From assembly GCA_002354635.1 (NCBI GenBank), contig DELZ01000003.1, positions 348,976 to 412,975 on the forward strand: a stretch of DNA of 64,000 bases, written 5' to 3'. Below are positions 36,270-45,608 of the stretch, in pieces. Below the pieces are notes generated by a model, which saw nothing but the letters and a program-made list of their open reading frames with translations, was not told the DNA's origin and ran no database searches. A program made the translations under genes and the position numbers. Every line of letters begins with the position of its first letter. The first letter of the stretch is position 1. Origin of the DNA: Sphingomonadales bacterium UBA2683 (GTDB taxonomy: Bacteria > Pseudomonadota > Alphaproteobacteria > Sphingomonadales > Sphingomonadaceae).

Positions 36270-37286
36270 CTAGAAACTGTAGCGCACCGATGCGGTCGCG
36301 CTGGTTTCATCTTCATCGACGATCGCTATACCGTCGCGCGTAATCTCTGCCTTGCGCGCGTTGATGCCGAGATTGGTCGACAGGCCGCGGGCAATATCAT
36401 AGCGGAGGCCAAGCGAAGCCGACGATTCCGGCGTGCCGTCGAGCTGGCCATAATGGCCGGCAGCGGACAGGCTGAGCACACCAATCTTGGTTTGCGCGCC
36501 GCCGGAAACATACCAGCGATCAAGATCGAGTGCGCCGGCTTGCAGATTCTCGTATCCGACGCCCAGATCAAACAGGCTGCTGCCGTAGACAAATTCTCCG
36601 ACCGCTCCGGCACCATAAGTGGTAAAATCGGCCAGTCCGTCGGCGGACCGATAGCGCGCCCTGGCAACCCGGGCAGCGACGCGATAGTCTTTTCGGCCGA
36701 TCGGTCGCTGAAATTGTGTGCCAAGTTCGAAATGGCCGTCACCGTCCACAATGCCGGTGACAGTCGTCGGCCCGAAGCGTCCGCTATAGGCACCGCCCCA
36801 TTGATTGATCCGGCCATAAAAATCGTCAAATGCCAGAAAGGCGTTGCCGGTGCCGCGGCGCCGTCTGGTCGCTTCCCGAACCAGCCCGTCGACATTGCCG
36901 CCGATCAGGCTGCCCCAACTGGTGCGGATGAAACCGGCGACATTATCCTCATAGTCATCGCGATTTTCGTCATATTGGCCGAAATAGGAGACCCCGACAT
37001 TCCAGCGATTGGCGAGCTGCATTTCGATATTGATATCGAGATTGGCAATCAGACTGACATCGGCATCATTGTGGAAAATACGGTCGTCCAGATCCAATCT
37101 GACCGGCACGTCGACAAGACCGCCCACCAGAACGGTGGCTTCACCAATTTCGAACGCCAGCGGTTCTTCAAAGGAGGAAAGGTTGTCATAGTTGAGAGTG
37201 ACCTGCGCGCTGGCTGGCTCGACCGCCAGCATCGTCACCCCGACGGCAACGGGTAAATATATTGCACGGGAATATCCGGACAGCAT
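36270..37286 (-). CDS. Outer-membrane beta-barrel (porin-like) protein
   Basis: A 338-residue protein with a signal peptide (about residues 1-27, ending ASA) and alternating beta-strand sequence throughout, ending in ATASVRYSF, with the terminal Phe typical of outer-membrane barrels. Size and the aromatic girdle pattern suit a porin with about 16 strands. The gene starts three bases after the stop of the upstream haloperoxidase-like gene, so they share a message. The solute is unknown. Confidence 0.8.
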   Translation of the reverse strand: MLSGYSRAIYLPVAVGVTMLAVEPASAQVTLNYDNLSSFEEPLAFEIGEATVLVGGLVDVPVRLDLDDRIFHNDADVSLIANLDINIEMQLANRWNVGVSYFGQYDENRDDYEDNVAGFIRTSWGSLIGGNVDGLVREATRRRRGTGNAFLAFDDFYGRINQWGGAYSGRFGPTTVTGIVDGDGHFELGTQFQRPIGRKDYRVAARVARARYRSADGLADFTTYGAGAVGEFVYGSSLFDLGVGYENLQAGALDLDRWYVSGGAQTKIGVLSLSAAGHYGQLDGTPESSASLGLRYDIARGLSTNLGINARKAEITRDGIAIVDEDETSATASVRYSF

Positions 37287-37289
37287 CGC

Positions 37290-38666
37290 TCAGACCCTCC
37301 GCCGGAAATAGCGGGCATGGGCATGGTCGGCAATCGCTTTGCCGGCCTCCATAGCGACCAGATGGTCGCGCATCCAGTGGACCCCGCCATAGATACGGCT
37401 CATGCCGTTCTCGTCGGCAGCCTGGCTGAGGCTTGTCCAGTGACGGGTGATATCGCGCAGCCGCGGCCACAAAACCTGATCGGGCGACTGGTGCGAAAAG
37501 TTCACCTGGTCTGTCCCGAGGATATGGGCAATCATCCGTGCGCCCGCGGCACCGAAGGTCGAATGGCCCGAGGTATAGGAAGGGAATTCCGGCGTCGGAA
37601 TATAACTGCGCCACTGGCTGTCCCGCTCGACCCGGGGATCGGGATTGTCGAATTTCGGTGCGCGGTGGCGGATCGCGGTTTCCGGCCGGATCACGTCATA
37701 TCTATATTTGGTGTCCCAGGCCTGGATCGAGGCGTCGCACTGGGTCATCCCGATCAATGCCATGGCTCGTGCCCACTCGACGAAGGACAGGTTTCGGTCC
37801 TGCAGCACCTGTATCGCGATCAGCATATAATGGCCGGGCGGCGTGATCCCCCAGGGGCCATCTTCCCAGAACATCGCAATCTCGCTCTGGTCAGCGGTAC
37901 GCTCGCGACTGTCGGCGGCACCCAGAACCCGGACCTGATCGAATTCCCTGGCAAATTCGGGACCGGCAGGGTCGTGGAAGGGAGCGGTCCGGAAATTTTC
38001 CGTCCGGCCCATTGTCCAAGGCTTGATCCGGCCATGGCCGGGAAACAGCGGTCGCGAAAAGCTGTCAAAGGCCGGGCCGGGCTTGGCGCTGTAGAGCGGG
38101 CCGGTTGGCGTCCATTGCAGCGCATCGTGGCGACGCCGGTAGCGGTCCAGATAATAGTTGACCTTGCTCGGTTGCGATCCGTCGCGGGTGCGCATTTTGA
38201 CAATCGCCAGGCCCACCTGCCGCCCCCAGGCGGCACCGAGAGACTTGGCTTCGCCATTGGGAATCGCGCGGGCAAAGTCCATGCGCTCGCCGACGAAAGG
38301 CTGCTGGAAGGCCTCCGACGCCGCCGTGGCAAAGGCCACGCCATAGGCCATTTCGGCATCCGCTCCCTGCGGCCCGATACCGATGTCGAAAGGATCGTCA
38401 TAGACCTGCAAAATGCTGTTCGCGGCCAGAAAGCCCGCAGTGGTCGGCATCGCCAGATTATAGGCAGCGCGCGGCGGTGGTACCCGTTGATCGCGAATCT
38501 GCTGCAGCATGGCGTCGCACCAATGTGTGACAATATTGTGATATTGCGGTCGCATGACCGGGGTCAGATAGGAATTGGCCGAACCAAACCGCCCGGTACA
38601 CCCGGTCAATCCGGCGAATCCGGCGATGCCGACACTCGCCATGAAATGGCGTCGCGAAAAAATCAT
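37290..38666 (-). CDS. Vanadium-dependent haloperoxidase / PAP2-superfamily protein, Tat-type export signal
   Basis: A 458-residue protein whose start SRRHFMASVGIAGFAGLTGC combines a twin-arginine-like motif with a lipobox. The C-terminal half has the PAP2/VCPO core: PEFPSYTSGHSTFGAAGAR and RIYGGVHWMRDHLVAMEAG, whose His and Arg would bind vanadate or phosphate. It could be a haloperoxidase or a phosphatase; sequence alone cannot separate them. It is the first gene of a two-gene operon with the barrel protein. Confidence 0.82.
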   Translation of the reverse strand: MIFSRRHFMASVGIAGFAGLTGCTGRFGSANSYLTPVMRPQYHNIVTHWCDAMLQQIRDQRVPPPRAAYNLAMPTTAGFLAANSILQVYDDPFDIGIGPQGADAEMAYGVAFATAASEAFQQPFVGERMDFARAIPNGEAKSLGAAWGRQVGLAIVKMRTRDGSQPSKVNYYLDRYRRRHDALQWTPTGPLYSAKPGPAFDSFSRPLFPGHGRIKPWTMGRTENFRTAPFHDPAGPEFAREFDQVRVLGAADSRERTADQSEIAMFWEDGPWGITPPGHYMLIAIQVLQDRNLSFVEWARAMALIGMTQCDASIQAWDTKYRYDVIRPETAIRHRAPKFDNPDPRVERDSQWRSYIPTPEFPSYTSGHSTFGAAGARMIAHILGTDQVNFSHQSPDQVLWPRLRDITRHWTSLSQAADENGMSRIYGGVHWMRDHLVAMEAGKAIADHAHARYFRRRV

Positions 38667-38730
38667 TGTCCCCCCTGGACCCCTGCGTCGCTGCCCTTTT
38701 CAGACAAAAACGACAGATGTGCAGACCGCA

Positions 38731-38751
38731 TTATTGGTAAACCACCAATAA
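38731..38751. promoter_or_regulatory. Perfect 8-base inverted repeat upstream of the haloperoxidase operon
   Basis: TTATTGGT (38731-38738) and ACCAATAA (38744-38751) are exact inverse complements separated by AAACC. The site is 65 bases upstream of the haloperoxidase-like start codon in a 264-base intergenic region, a fitting place for an operator. No T-run follows, so it is unlikely to be a terminator. Confidence 0.5.
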
Positions 38752-38930
38752 ATCATTAAGGGCACTCTGCTATGGGGATTGCAGGCTGGCCGTCATCTTT
38801 ATCCCCGGTTGCGAACACCGAACCGCTTAAACATTGCCCGATGGAGCAAGTCTCTGTAGGGGGCAGCATCCGCTTTCGGATCACCTCCTGATCAGGAAGC
38901 CGCATTTCCAGCAAGGACATATAGACGCAT

Positions 38931-39251
38931 ATGCCGCCATTTTCAGAACCGACATTTCAAGAACGCACGCAAATGGCGGCAAAAGCCAAGCAGGCTGCAC
39001 TCAAGAAGCTGAAGGCGAAGCTGCCAGTCAGCCCCGAAGTCCTTGCCGAACGCAAGGCAGCCCAGCTGGCCCGCGAGCAGAAGCAGGCCAAGGCCCGCGA
39101 AGAGAAACGCGCCGCCTTCGAACAGCAAAAGGCAGAGCGCAAGGCGGCGAAAGAGCAGGCCAAGCCGAAGCTCGCCCTGGGCCTGACGGAAACCGAGAAA
39201 AAGGCTGCCCGCGACGAGCGCTATGCGGCGCGCAAGAAACGCAAGCGATAG
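38931..39251 (+). CDS. Small Lys/Ala-rich basic protein
   Basis: A 106-residue frame, or 92 if it starts at the next ATG (38973). After a short N-terminus it is almost wholly helical, with repeated Lys/Ala/Glu blocks (AAQLAREQKQAKAREEKRAA) and a basic end KKRKR, like a nucleic-acid-binding or ribosome-associated protein. The ribosome binding site is weak (AAGGA, 13 bases upstream). Low-complexity composition keeps confidence modest. Confidence 0.5.
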   Translation: MPPFSEPTFQERTQMAAKAKQAALKKLKAKLPVSPEVLAERKAAQLAREQKQAKAREEKRAAFEQQKAERKAAKEQAKPKLALGLTETEKKAARDERYAARKKRKR

Positions 39252-39363
39252 GCTAGATCGGTTCGGCTGCGCCAATGCCGACTTTTACTGTCGCCGACGT
39301 TCGGGTGCCGAAAGTGGGAACCTCCAACCATTGAATGATCCGGGTCGTTGGGCCTTGCTTGCG

Positions 39364-39381
39364 CACCGCAGGTTTGCGGTG
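39364..39381 (+). promoter_or_regulatory. Hairpin in the leader of the APC permease gene
   Basis: CACCGCA (39364-39370) and TGCGGTG (39375-39381) form a perfect seven-base stem with a GGTT loop, 30 bases before the permease ATG. It could be an mRNA hairpin or an operator; there is no T-run. Confidence 0.35.
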
Positions 39382-39411
39382 TAGAGGGCGATTAGGCACT
39401 CGGGGGAAAAC

Positions 39412-40695
39412 ATGGCGGAATCTCAGACACTTCCGCGCACCGTGGGCTTTTGGGGCACCACACTTTTCTCGGTAAATGGCATGATTGGCGCGGGCATTTT
39501 CGCTTTGCCTGCCATCATGATCGGCGCTGTCGGCAATTTCGCTCCGTGGATGATGCTGTTCGGGGCGCTGCTGATCTTGCCGCTGGCGCTCGTCTTCTCG
39601 ATACTCGCCACCCGTTTTGACAGCCATGGCGGACCGGTCTTGTATACCCAAGCCGCTTTTGGCTCTTTCGTCGGCTTCCAGGCCGGCTGGTCGCGCTACG
39701 CGTCGGGTGTTGTGGCAGTGGCAGCCAATACCCAGGTAACAGTCGCATATCTCGCCGTACTGTTCCCCGTGCTGGACGATCCCGTCACGAGAGCGATCGC
39801 GGTGATTGGCTTCATCGCCTTTACAACGATTGTCAATCTCGTCGGGATGCGCGCTTCCATGGGAACATTGGGAGTGATGACAATCATCAAACTTTTCCCC
39901 CTGCTGGTTCTGGTGTTGATCGGTCTTGCGACCCGCGATCCTGCCGTCGGACTCAGCTTTCCGGAATTCTCGGAGTTCGAAAGCGTCATTCTGTTGACTT
40001 TCTATGCCTATATGGCCTTCGAAAATGGCACATTCGCAGCTGGAGAAATGCGCAATCCCAAGCGGGACATCCCGCTGGCACTGGTGACAACGCTGGCGGC
40101 CGTTGCATTATTCTACATGCTGGTGATCTGGGCCTATCTCGCGATCGCGCCTGCCGTTGGTGGCGATGAAAGCGCTCTCGCAGCGGCAGCCGGCGACCTG
40201 ATCGGGCAAGTCGGCGTGATAACAATCTCGCTGGCCGCTGCATTCTCGATCGGTGCCAACACGTTGACCGGCGGCATTGTCATCCCGCGCATGACTTATG
40301 GCATGGCCGAACAGGGCACGCTGCCCCGTGCCTTTGCACATGTCTCGCAGCGGTTTCAGACGCCGGATGTATCGATATTATTCTATGGTGGTGCCGCGAT
40401 CCTGTTCAGCCTTTGGGCAGGCTTTGCGGTGCTCGCGGTCGCCAGTACATTGTCGCGCCTGGTGATGTATCTCCTGACGGCATTGGCACTGCCTGTGCTG
40501 CAGAGCAGAGACGCCGAAAAGCCGCCCTTCTGGCACCTGCCGCTGGCGCTGCTTGCTGCTGCTTTGTCGCTGTGGGTCGCCAGCCACGCCAGCGCCGAAG
40601 CATTTCAGATGCTCGGCCTGATCCTGCTTGTGGGAACGATACTTTATTTCATCACCGTTCAAGGCAAGCCGCTGGCAAGCGCGACGCAGGCATAA
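39412..40695 (+). CDS. APC-family amino acid permease
   Basis: A 427-residue inner-membrane transporter with about 12 helices. The first helix bears the substrate-site motif GMIGAGIFALPAIM, and YAYMAFENGTFAAGEMRNPKRDIP near residue 200 is the typical helix-6/loop signature of amino acid-polyamine-organocation permeases. The substrate cannot be read. The next gene encodes another multi-helix protein on the same strand. Confidence 0.9.
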   Translation: MAESQTLPRTVGFWGTTLFSVNGMIGAGIFALPAIMIGAVGNFAPWMMLFGALLILPLALVFSILATRFDSHGGPVLYTQAAFGSFVGFQAGWSRYASGVVAVAANTQVTVAYLAVLFPVLDDPVTRAIAVIGFIAFTTIVNLVGMRASMGTLGVMTIIKLFPLLVLVLIGLATRDPAVGLSFPEFSEFESVILLTFYAYMAFENGTFAAGEMRNPKRDIPLALVTTLAAVALFYMLVIWAYLAIAPAVGGDESALAAAAGDLIGQVGVITISLAAAFSIGANTLTGGIVIPRMTYGMAEQGTLPRAFAHVSQRFQTPDVSILFYGGAAILFSLWAGFAVLAVASTLSRLVMYLLTALALPVLQSRDAEKPPFWHLPLALLAAALSLWVASHASAEAFQMLGLILLVGTILYFITVQGKPLASATQA

Positions 40696-40837
40696 TCTTC
40701 CGGGGGAGCGACTGCCGCGAAATACCGCCAGAACCCTGCCACGGGGTTTCTCCCGGAGGAGCATATCAGATCTCCAAGCGGTCCCGGCGTGATTCGCAAA
40801 AAAGCCGTCGACAAGCGATCAGCGACAAGGCTATCCT

Positions 40838-42088
40838 TTGTTCTTTCGTCCTCAACCGGAACCATCGGGTCTAGTATTGTTATTTGATATTTTGATCATC
40901 CTGTCCGTGATCGCGACCGGGCTGGTTTTGATTGCACCGCGCCTGTCGCGAGCGCCGGTCTGGCGCGCAACAGTGACGCCCCTGGCCTCGATCATCGGCA
41001 GCGGGTTTCTCGTGCTCGCCCCGATTCTGGTGTCGGACTATGGTTATATCGCTCCCGCGATCATGGCCGGCCTGTGTCTCGGTGCCTATCTGTTCGGGGC
41101 GGCGATCCGCTTCAATATTTTCCACCGCAATGTCGATGCGCCGGTCCAGAATGACGGCATCGACAGGCTGGAAATTGCCGCATCATGGGCGCTGGTCTTC
41201 GCCTTCACCATTTCGGTCGGCTATTATCTCAACCTGTTCGGCGCTTTCGGTGTCAGCCTGACCACCTTCGACAGCCCGGCCAATGCCAAGCTGCTGACCT
41301 CGGGAATCTATATTCTGATCCTGATCGTTGGCTGGACCAGCGGGTTCAAGGCGCTGGAGAAGATGGAATATGGCGCAGTCACCCTGAAGCTGGCGATCAT
41401 CGTCGGGTTGCTGGTCGGCCTGACCTGGTATTTCTACCAGAAGGCGAGCGCCGGAACGCTATTTCTCCATCCGCCGGTGCTGTCCGGCTGGCCCGCCATC
41501 ACGCTGGCCTTCGGCCTGATCATCACGGTGCAGGGCTTCGAAACTTCGCGCTATCTCGGCCGAAATTATGATGCCGCCACCCGTATCGCGTCGATGCGGC
41601 TGGCGCAGATTGTCAGCGCGGTAATCTACATGATCTATATCGGCCTGTTTGCCTATAGCTTCGAGCGGGAACAATTCGCCCTGACCGAAACAGCAATTAT
41701 CGACATGATGGGAATCATCACCCCGATGTTGCCGCTGCTGCTGGTCGCCGCTGCACTGGCGGCACAGTTCAGCGCGGCAATTGCTGATACCAGCGGCTCG
41801 GGCGGACTGATTGCAGAGCTGACACGGGGCAGGATCAAGGCGCGGACGGGCTATGCGATATTGGTCGGGGCAGGCCTGCTGATGACGTGGAGCGTCAATA
41901 TATTCCAGATCATTGCCTATGCCAGCCGCGCCTTTGCTCTCTACTACACGCTGCAGACGGTGATCGCCGCGCGGCGCGCCTTTCTGATAAAGGGCAACCG
42001 GCTCAAGGGCTTCGGCTTTATCGCACTGGCACTGCTCGGGGTGATGATTGTGCTGTTCGGCAATGACGTCGAATCGTCGAACGGCTGA
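40838..42088 (+). CDS. APC-like polytopic membrane protein of unknown substrate
   Basis: A 416-residue protein with about 11-12 hydrophobic helices. The segment FGLIITVQGFETSRYLGRNYD resembles helix 6 of APC-fold transporters, and SAAIADTSGSGGLIAELTRGR resembles a later loop, but the usual GAGIF motif in helix 1 is replaced by IIGSGFLVLAP. The start is a TTG at 40838 with AAGG seven bases upstream; a TTG at 40877 is another choice. It may form a pair with the permease upstream. Confidence 0.7.
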   Translation: MFFRPQPEPSGLVLLFDILIILSVIATGLVLIAPRLSRAPVWRATVTPLASIIGSGFLVLAPILVSDYGYIAPAIMAGLCLGAYLFGAAIRFNIFHRNVDAPVQNDGIDRLEIAASWALVFAFTISVGYYLNLFGAFGVSLTTFDSPANAKLLTSGIYILILIVGWTSGFKALEKMEYGAVTLKLAIIVGLLVGLTWYFYQKASAGTLFLHPPVLSGWPAITLAFGLIITVQGFETSRYLGRNYDAATRIASMRLAQIVSAVIYMIYIGLFAYSFEREQFALTETAIIDMMGIITPMLPLLLVAAALAAQFSAAIADTSGSGGLIAELTRGRIKARTGYAILVGAGLLMTWSVNIFQIIAYASRAFALYYTLQTVIAARRAFLIKGNRLKGFGFIALALLGVMIVLFGNDVESSNG

Positions 42089-42095
42089 AATTTGG

Positions 42096-42995
42096 TCAGA
42101 TGCTGACTGTCCGCGCCCGCGCCTGCCGATAGGTACCGAGAATTCGCACCATATTGCAGTGGAAACCGAGTTCGGTGAGTGCCCGGTCGATCGCCGGGTC
42201 ACCGGGTGCGCCCTCGATATCGGCATAAAATTCGGTCGCGGCAAAGCTGCTTCCCTGCTGGTAGCTTTCCAGCTTGGTCATGTTGACGCCATTGGTAGCA
42301 AAGCTGCCCAACGCCTTGTACAGAGCGGCAGGGATATTCTTGACCTCGAAAATGAAGGTCGTCATCACCGGGCCATTGGGCTCGGGCATCGCGGCCTCCG
42401 GTGCCAACACTACGAAGCGGGTAATATTGTCCGGCGAATCCTCGATTGCCTCCTCGATCGGCTGCAGACCGTAGATCTGTGCCGCCAGCCGGGGTGCGAT
42501 CGCAGCGGCGTGCGGGTCGTCATGTTGCGCGACAAAGGCCGCGGCTGCCGCGGTATCGGCATAGGCGACCGGGATGATGCCGCGCTTGCGCAGATAATGG
42601 CGGCACTGGCCGAGCGCCTGGGGATGGCTCATCGCGGTGCGGATATCGGCAACGGCCGATTGCGCCATCAGGCAATGCCGGATCGGCATGAAATATTCGT
42701 CGACGATATGCAGCCCCGATTCGGGCAGCAGAAAATGGATATCCGCCACCCGGCCGTGCAGCGAATTCTCGATCGGGATAATCGCGCAGCCGGCCAAGCC
42801 GTTTTTCACCGCATCAATTGCGTCCTCGAACGAAAAACAGGGCACCGGCAGAGCCTCGGGCGCATAATCGAGCGCGGCCAGATGCGAATTGGCCCCCGGC
42901 GCGCCCTGAAAGGCAATCGCCTTTTCGGGCGATTCGGCGGCCTTTTCGGTCATTTTCCTGACCATGCCCAAGGCGTTTTTCGGAAAGCTGTCCAT
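42096..42995 (-). CDS. pheA: Prephenate dehydratase
   Basis: A 299-residue enzyme converting prephenate to phenylpyruvate in phenylalanine synthesis. The catalytic domain starts IAFQGAPGANSHLAAL (about residue 28), with VRHCLMA-like segment IRHCLMAQ; the ACT domain (about 205-290) has LGSFATNGVNMTKLESYQQ, the phenylalanine-binding ESYQ. It lacks a chorismate mutase domain. The ATG at 42995 is preceded by GAGGGACGAG. The longer open frame to 43187 is not needed. Confidence 0.94.
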   Translation of the reverse strand: MDSFPKNALGMVRKMTEKAAESPEKAIAFQGAPGANSHLAALDYAPEALPVPCFSFEDAIDAVKNGLAGCAIIPIENSLHGRVADIHFLLPESGLHIVDEYFMPIRHCLMAQSAVADIRTAMSHPQALGQCRHYLRKRGIIPVAYADTAAAAAFVAQHDDPHAAAIAPRLAAQIYGLQPIEEAIEDSPDNITRFVVLAPEAAMPEPNGPVMTTFIFEVKNIPAALYKALGSFATNGVNMTKLESYQQGSSFAATEFYADIEGAPGDPAIDRALTELGFHCNMVRILGTYRQARARTVSI

Positions 42996-43207
42996 CTCGT
43001 CCCTCTTCTGCGCTGCTGCGATAGTCGAACGGGACGCAGCGGAGCAAGAGGGAAGTGGCCTGCCAGTCGGGCTGTGGTGCAATTGCCAAGGGGGCCAAGC
43101 ACAAATTACGGCAATTGAGGCCTTGCGTTGATCCCTCGGCCTCTTTACAGACAGCACAAATTTGGCAGGCCCTTGGCCGCCGCTCACTCAGGGGTTTGAG
43201 ACAATTT

Positions 43208-43840
43208 ATGAGCAACAATAACACCATTGCAGGTTGGGTACTGGCTGGCGGCATCGCGGCTCTCGGATTTTCCATTCTTAGCAGCAAGTATTTCCACGCC
43301 GACAATCATCAGCGCCCCGAAGTGATGGGCTATGTTATCGAGGGTGTTGAAAGCTCCGATGGCGCCGCAGACGCAGGCCCTTCGATCGAGACCCTGCTGC
43401 AGACCGCCGACATCGCGGCTGGCGAAAAGGTCTTTGGCAAATGTGCCGCCTGCCACACGATCAATCAGGGTGGTGCCAACGGCATCGGTCCGAACCTCTG
43501 GGACACGATGGGCAAACCGCACGGCCATGTCGCGGGCTTCGCATATAGCGATGCGCTGAAAAGTGTTCCTGGCAACTGGGACTGGACCAGCATGGACGCC
43601 TGGCTGACCTCGCCACGCAGATATGCCGATGGCACCAAGATGACCTTTGCCGGTCTCGGCAAGGCCGAAGACCGCGCCAATCTCATGGTCTATCTGAACG
43701 CGCAGGGTTCAAACCTGCCGCTTCCGGCTCCGCCAGCGGTGGAAGAAGCGCCAACGGCAGAAGATGCCGAAGCGGAAGCAGGCGCTGCTGAAGAAGCCGA
43801 AGAAGCGGTGGAAGCAGACGCAGCGGCAGCCGAAGAATAG
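43208..43840 (+). CDS. Membrane-anchored class I cytochrome c (CycM-like)
   Basis: A 210-residue protein with one N-terminal membrane helix (about residues 8-25), a class I cytochrome domain with haem motif CAACH (residues 79-83) and the axial Met in TKMTFAGL. It resembles the membrane-bound cytochrome c552/CycM that feeds cytochrome oxidase. The last 45 residues are almost only Ala and Glu (EEAPTAEDAEAEAGAAEEAE), an acidic tail of unknown purpose. The ATG at 43208 is the proper start. Confidence 0.9.
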   Translation: MSNNNTIAGWVLAGGIAALGFSILSSKYFHADNHQRPEVMGYVIEGVESSDGAADAGPSIETLLQTADIAAGEKVFGKCAACHTINQGGANGIGPNLWDTMGKPHGHVAGFAYSDALKSVPGNWDWTSMDAWLTSPRRYADGTKMTFAGLGKAEDRANLMVYLNAQGSNLPLPAPPAVEEAPTAEDAEAEAGAAEEAEEAVEADAAAAEE

Positions 43841-43861
43841 ACTGAAGCTCGCCGGATTGTC

Positions 43862-44731
43862 CTAGTCGCAATCCAGTTCGTAGAACCGCTGGATAATTTT
43901 CCAGGCTTCGTCGGCGGTTTCGACAAACTCGAACAGTTCGAGATCCTTGCGGCTGACCGTACCTTCGTCTGCCAGTGCCTCGAAGTTAATGACCCGATCC
44001 CAGAAAGATTTTCCGAACAGCAGTATTGGCAACGGCTCCATCTTGCCGGTCTGGACAAGCGTAACCAGTTCGAGAAATTCGTCCAGCGTCCCGAAGCCGC
44101 CCGGAAACACTGCCACCGCGCGCGCGCGCAGCAGGAAGTGCATCTTGCGCAGCGCGAAATAGTGGAACTGGAAACTCAGCGACGGTGTGACATATTCATT
44201 CGGCGCCTGCTCGTGCGGCAACACGATGTTGAGTCCGATCGATTCCTTGCCGGCATCGGCCGCGCCGCGGTTGGCCGCTTCCATGATCGACGGTCCGCCG
44301 CCGGAACAGACAACGAAATCGCGCTTGCCGTCGGCGGTCAGGCCGCAGTCGCTGGCCAGCCGCGCCAGTTCGCGGGCCTCGTTATAATATTTCGCCTTCT
44401 CTTTCAGCCGCTCGGCAATTTTGCGCGCATCGTCGTCAACCGCCGCCGCGATCAGGGCATCGGCCTTGTCCGGCTCGGGGATGCGGGCTGATCCGTACAT
44501 CACCAGAGTCGAGCCGATCCCGGCTTCGTCGAGCAGCATCTCTGGCTTGAGCAGCTCGAGCTGGAACCGGACCGGGCGCAGCTCCTCGCGGAGCAGGAAC
44601 TCGGTGTCCTGAAAGGCCAGCCGATAGGCCGGGTCGCGGGTCTGCGGCGTGCCGACAGCTGCCTTTTCGGCAAATTCGGCCTCTTGCCTGGCGTGGTAAA
44701 AACGGCGGTCGTGGAGATCTTTGTTGGTCAT
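43862..44731 (-). CDS. LOG-family protein (TIGR00730 Rossmann fold)
   Basis: A 289-residue protein of the LOG family, which includes cytokinin-type nucleoside 5'-monophosphate phosphoribohydrolases and nucleotidases such as PpnN. The active-site motif PGGFGTLDE is a small variation on PGGxGTxxE, and CSGGGPSIMEAANRGA carries the upstream nucleotide-binding part. The N-terminal 80 residues are extra relative to the shortest members. Substrate is uncertain. Confidence 0.87.
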   Translation of the reverse strand: MTNKDLHDRRFYHARQEAEFAEKAAVGTPQTRDPAYRLAFQDTEFLLREELRPVRFQLELLKPEMLLDEAGIGSTLVMYGSARIPEPDKADALIAAAVDDDARKIAERLKEKAKYYNEARELARLASDCGLTADGKRDFVVCSGGGPSIMEAANRGAADAGKESIGLNIVLPHEQAPNEYVTPSLSFQFHYFALRKMHFLLRARAVAVFPGGFGTLDEFLELVTLVQTGKMEPLPILLFGKSFWDRVINFEALADEGTVSRKDLELFEFVETADEAWKIIQRFYELDCD

Positions 44732-44780
44732 GGCTTCGCCCTAGAGCAAAGAATTGGGGCTGACCAGAGACCTTCTTCGC

Positions 44781-45464
44781 CTAGCGGCAATATCCGTTTC
44801 CGCTCATATCGAGATGAAAATGATCGCGGTGTGCAGCATTGTAATTGGGACTGAGAACGGTCCCGAATCGCTTGCAGGCGCTGTCGTGAATCGCGGCCAG
44901 GAATTGCATCTCGCGACGACCGCTCTTCCAGTTATTCTCGACCGTGATCCGGCGCCCGTCGGCAAGCACAAAGGCAGACACATCGATCGCGTTGGCATGG
45001 GCGTGCTGCGACAATCTACCGGAGCCGGCGATGTTGCGGCAACTGTAGCTGCCCATGGTTTCGATACGTTTGAGATCGCTACCGAGATACTGGCGCGCGG
45101 CCCGTTTTACGGCATATTCGGTCCATGCGGCAAACTTGCCGGCCAGTTCGCATTTGACTGGTCCGAGATTGGTCACATCTGCCCCTACATCGAGCAGCTT
45201 GATGCTGTCGATCTGGCTGCAACCGCCCCCGAATTGCCGGTTTGGTAACGGCGAAAAACGGACATTGGCCCTGCCGAGATCGCTGAAGCATTGGCGCGCA
45301 GCAGGACTGGGATCAAATGCACCAAGGCCCGCCGACGATGAGGGGCGCTGCGCTGACTCTCCCCTGCTGCCCGGAATGGCGCCGCAAGCGCTCAGCAGCA
45401 CTGATACCATGCCTAGCGCAATCAAGTCGCGTGCGGACCACGCCTTTTCGCTTCCTTTACTCAT
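44781..45464 (-). CDS. Extensin-family (DUF3158-like) lipoprotein
   Basis: A 227-residue protein of the extensin-like C-terminal family found in many alphaproteobacteria. A hydrophobic N-terminus ends in a lipobox (VLLSAC, Cys27). The domain shows LTGPRL-like features and the conserved SQHAHANAIDVSAFVLADGR and the ending HRDHFHLDMSGNGYC, whose His/Asp pattern resembles metal-binding D,D-peptidase-like cores. The protein is probably periplasmic and may act on the cell wall; activity is unproven. The exact family number is from memory. Confidence 0.8.
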   Translation of the reverse strand: MSKGSEKAWSARDLIALGMVSVLLSACGAIPGSRGESAQRPSSSAGLGAFDPSPAARQCFSDLGRANVRFSPLPNRQFGGGCSQIDSIKLLDVGADVTNLGPVKCELAGKFAAWTEYAVKRAARQYLGSDLKRIETMGSYSCRNIAGSGRLSQHAHANAIDVSAFVLADGRRITVENNWKSGRREMQFLAAIHDSACKRFGTVLSPNYNAAHRDHFHLDMSGNGYCR

Positions 45465-45608
45465 AAGCCCGGTTCTTGCAGAAGATGGTTAAAATCAGGC
45501 TAAAGTGCACCACCAGAAAAAGCCGGCCAATCAAACAAATCGATAGGTGCGACAAATAGCGACAAATTTTGGCTGGACCATCGGGTCTACAATATCCATG
45601 ACAATCGC

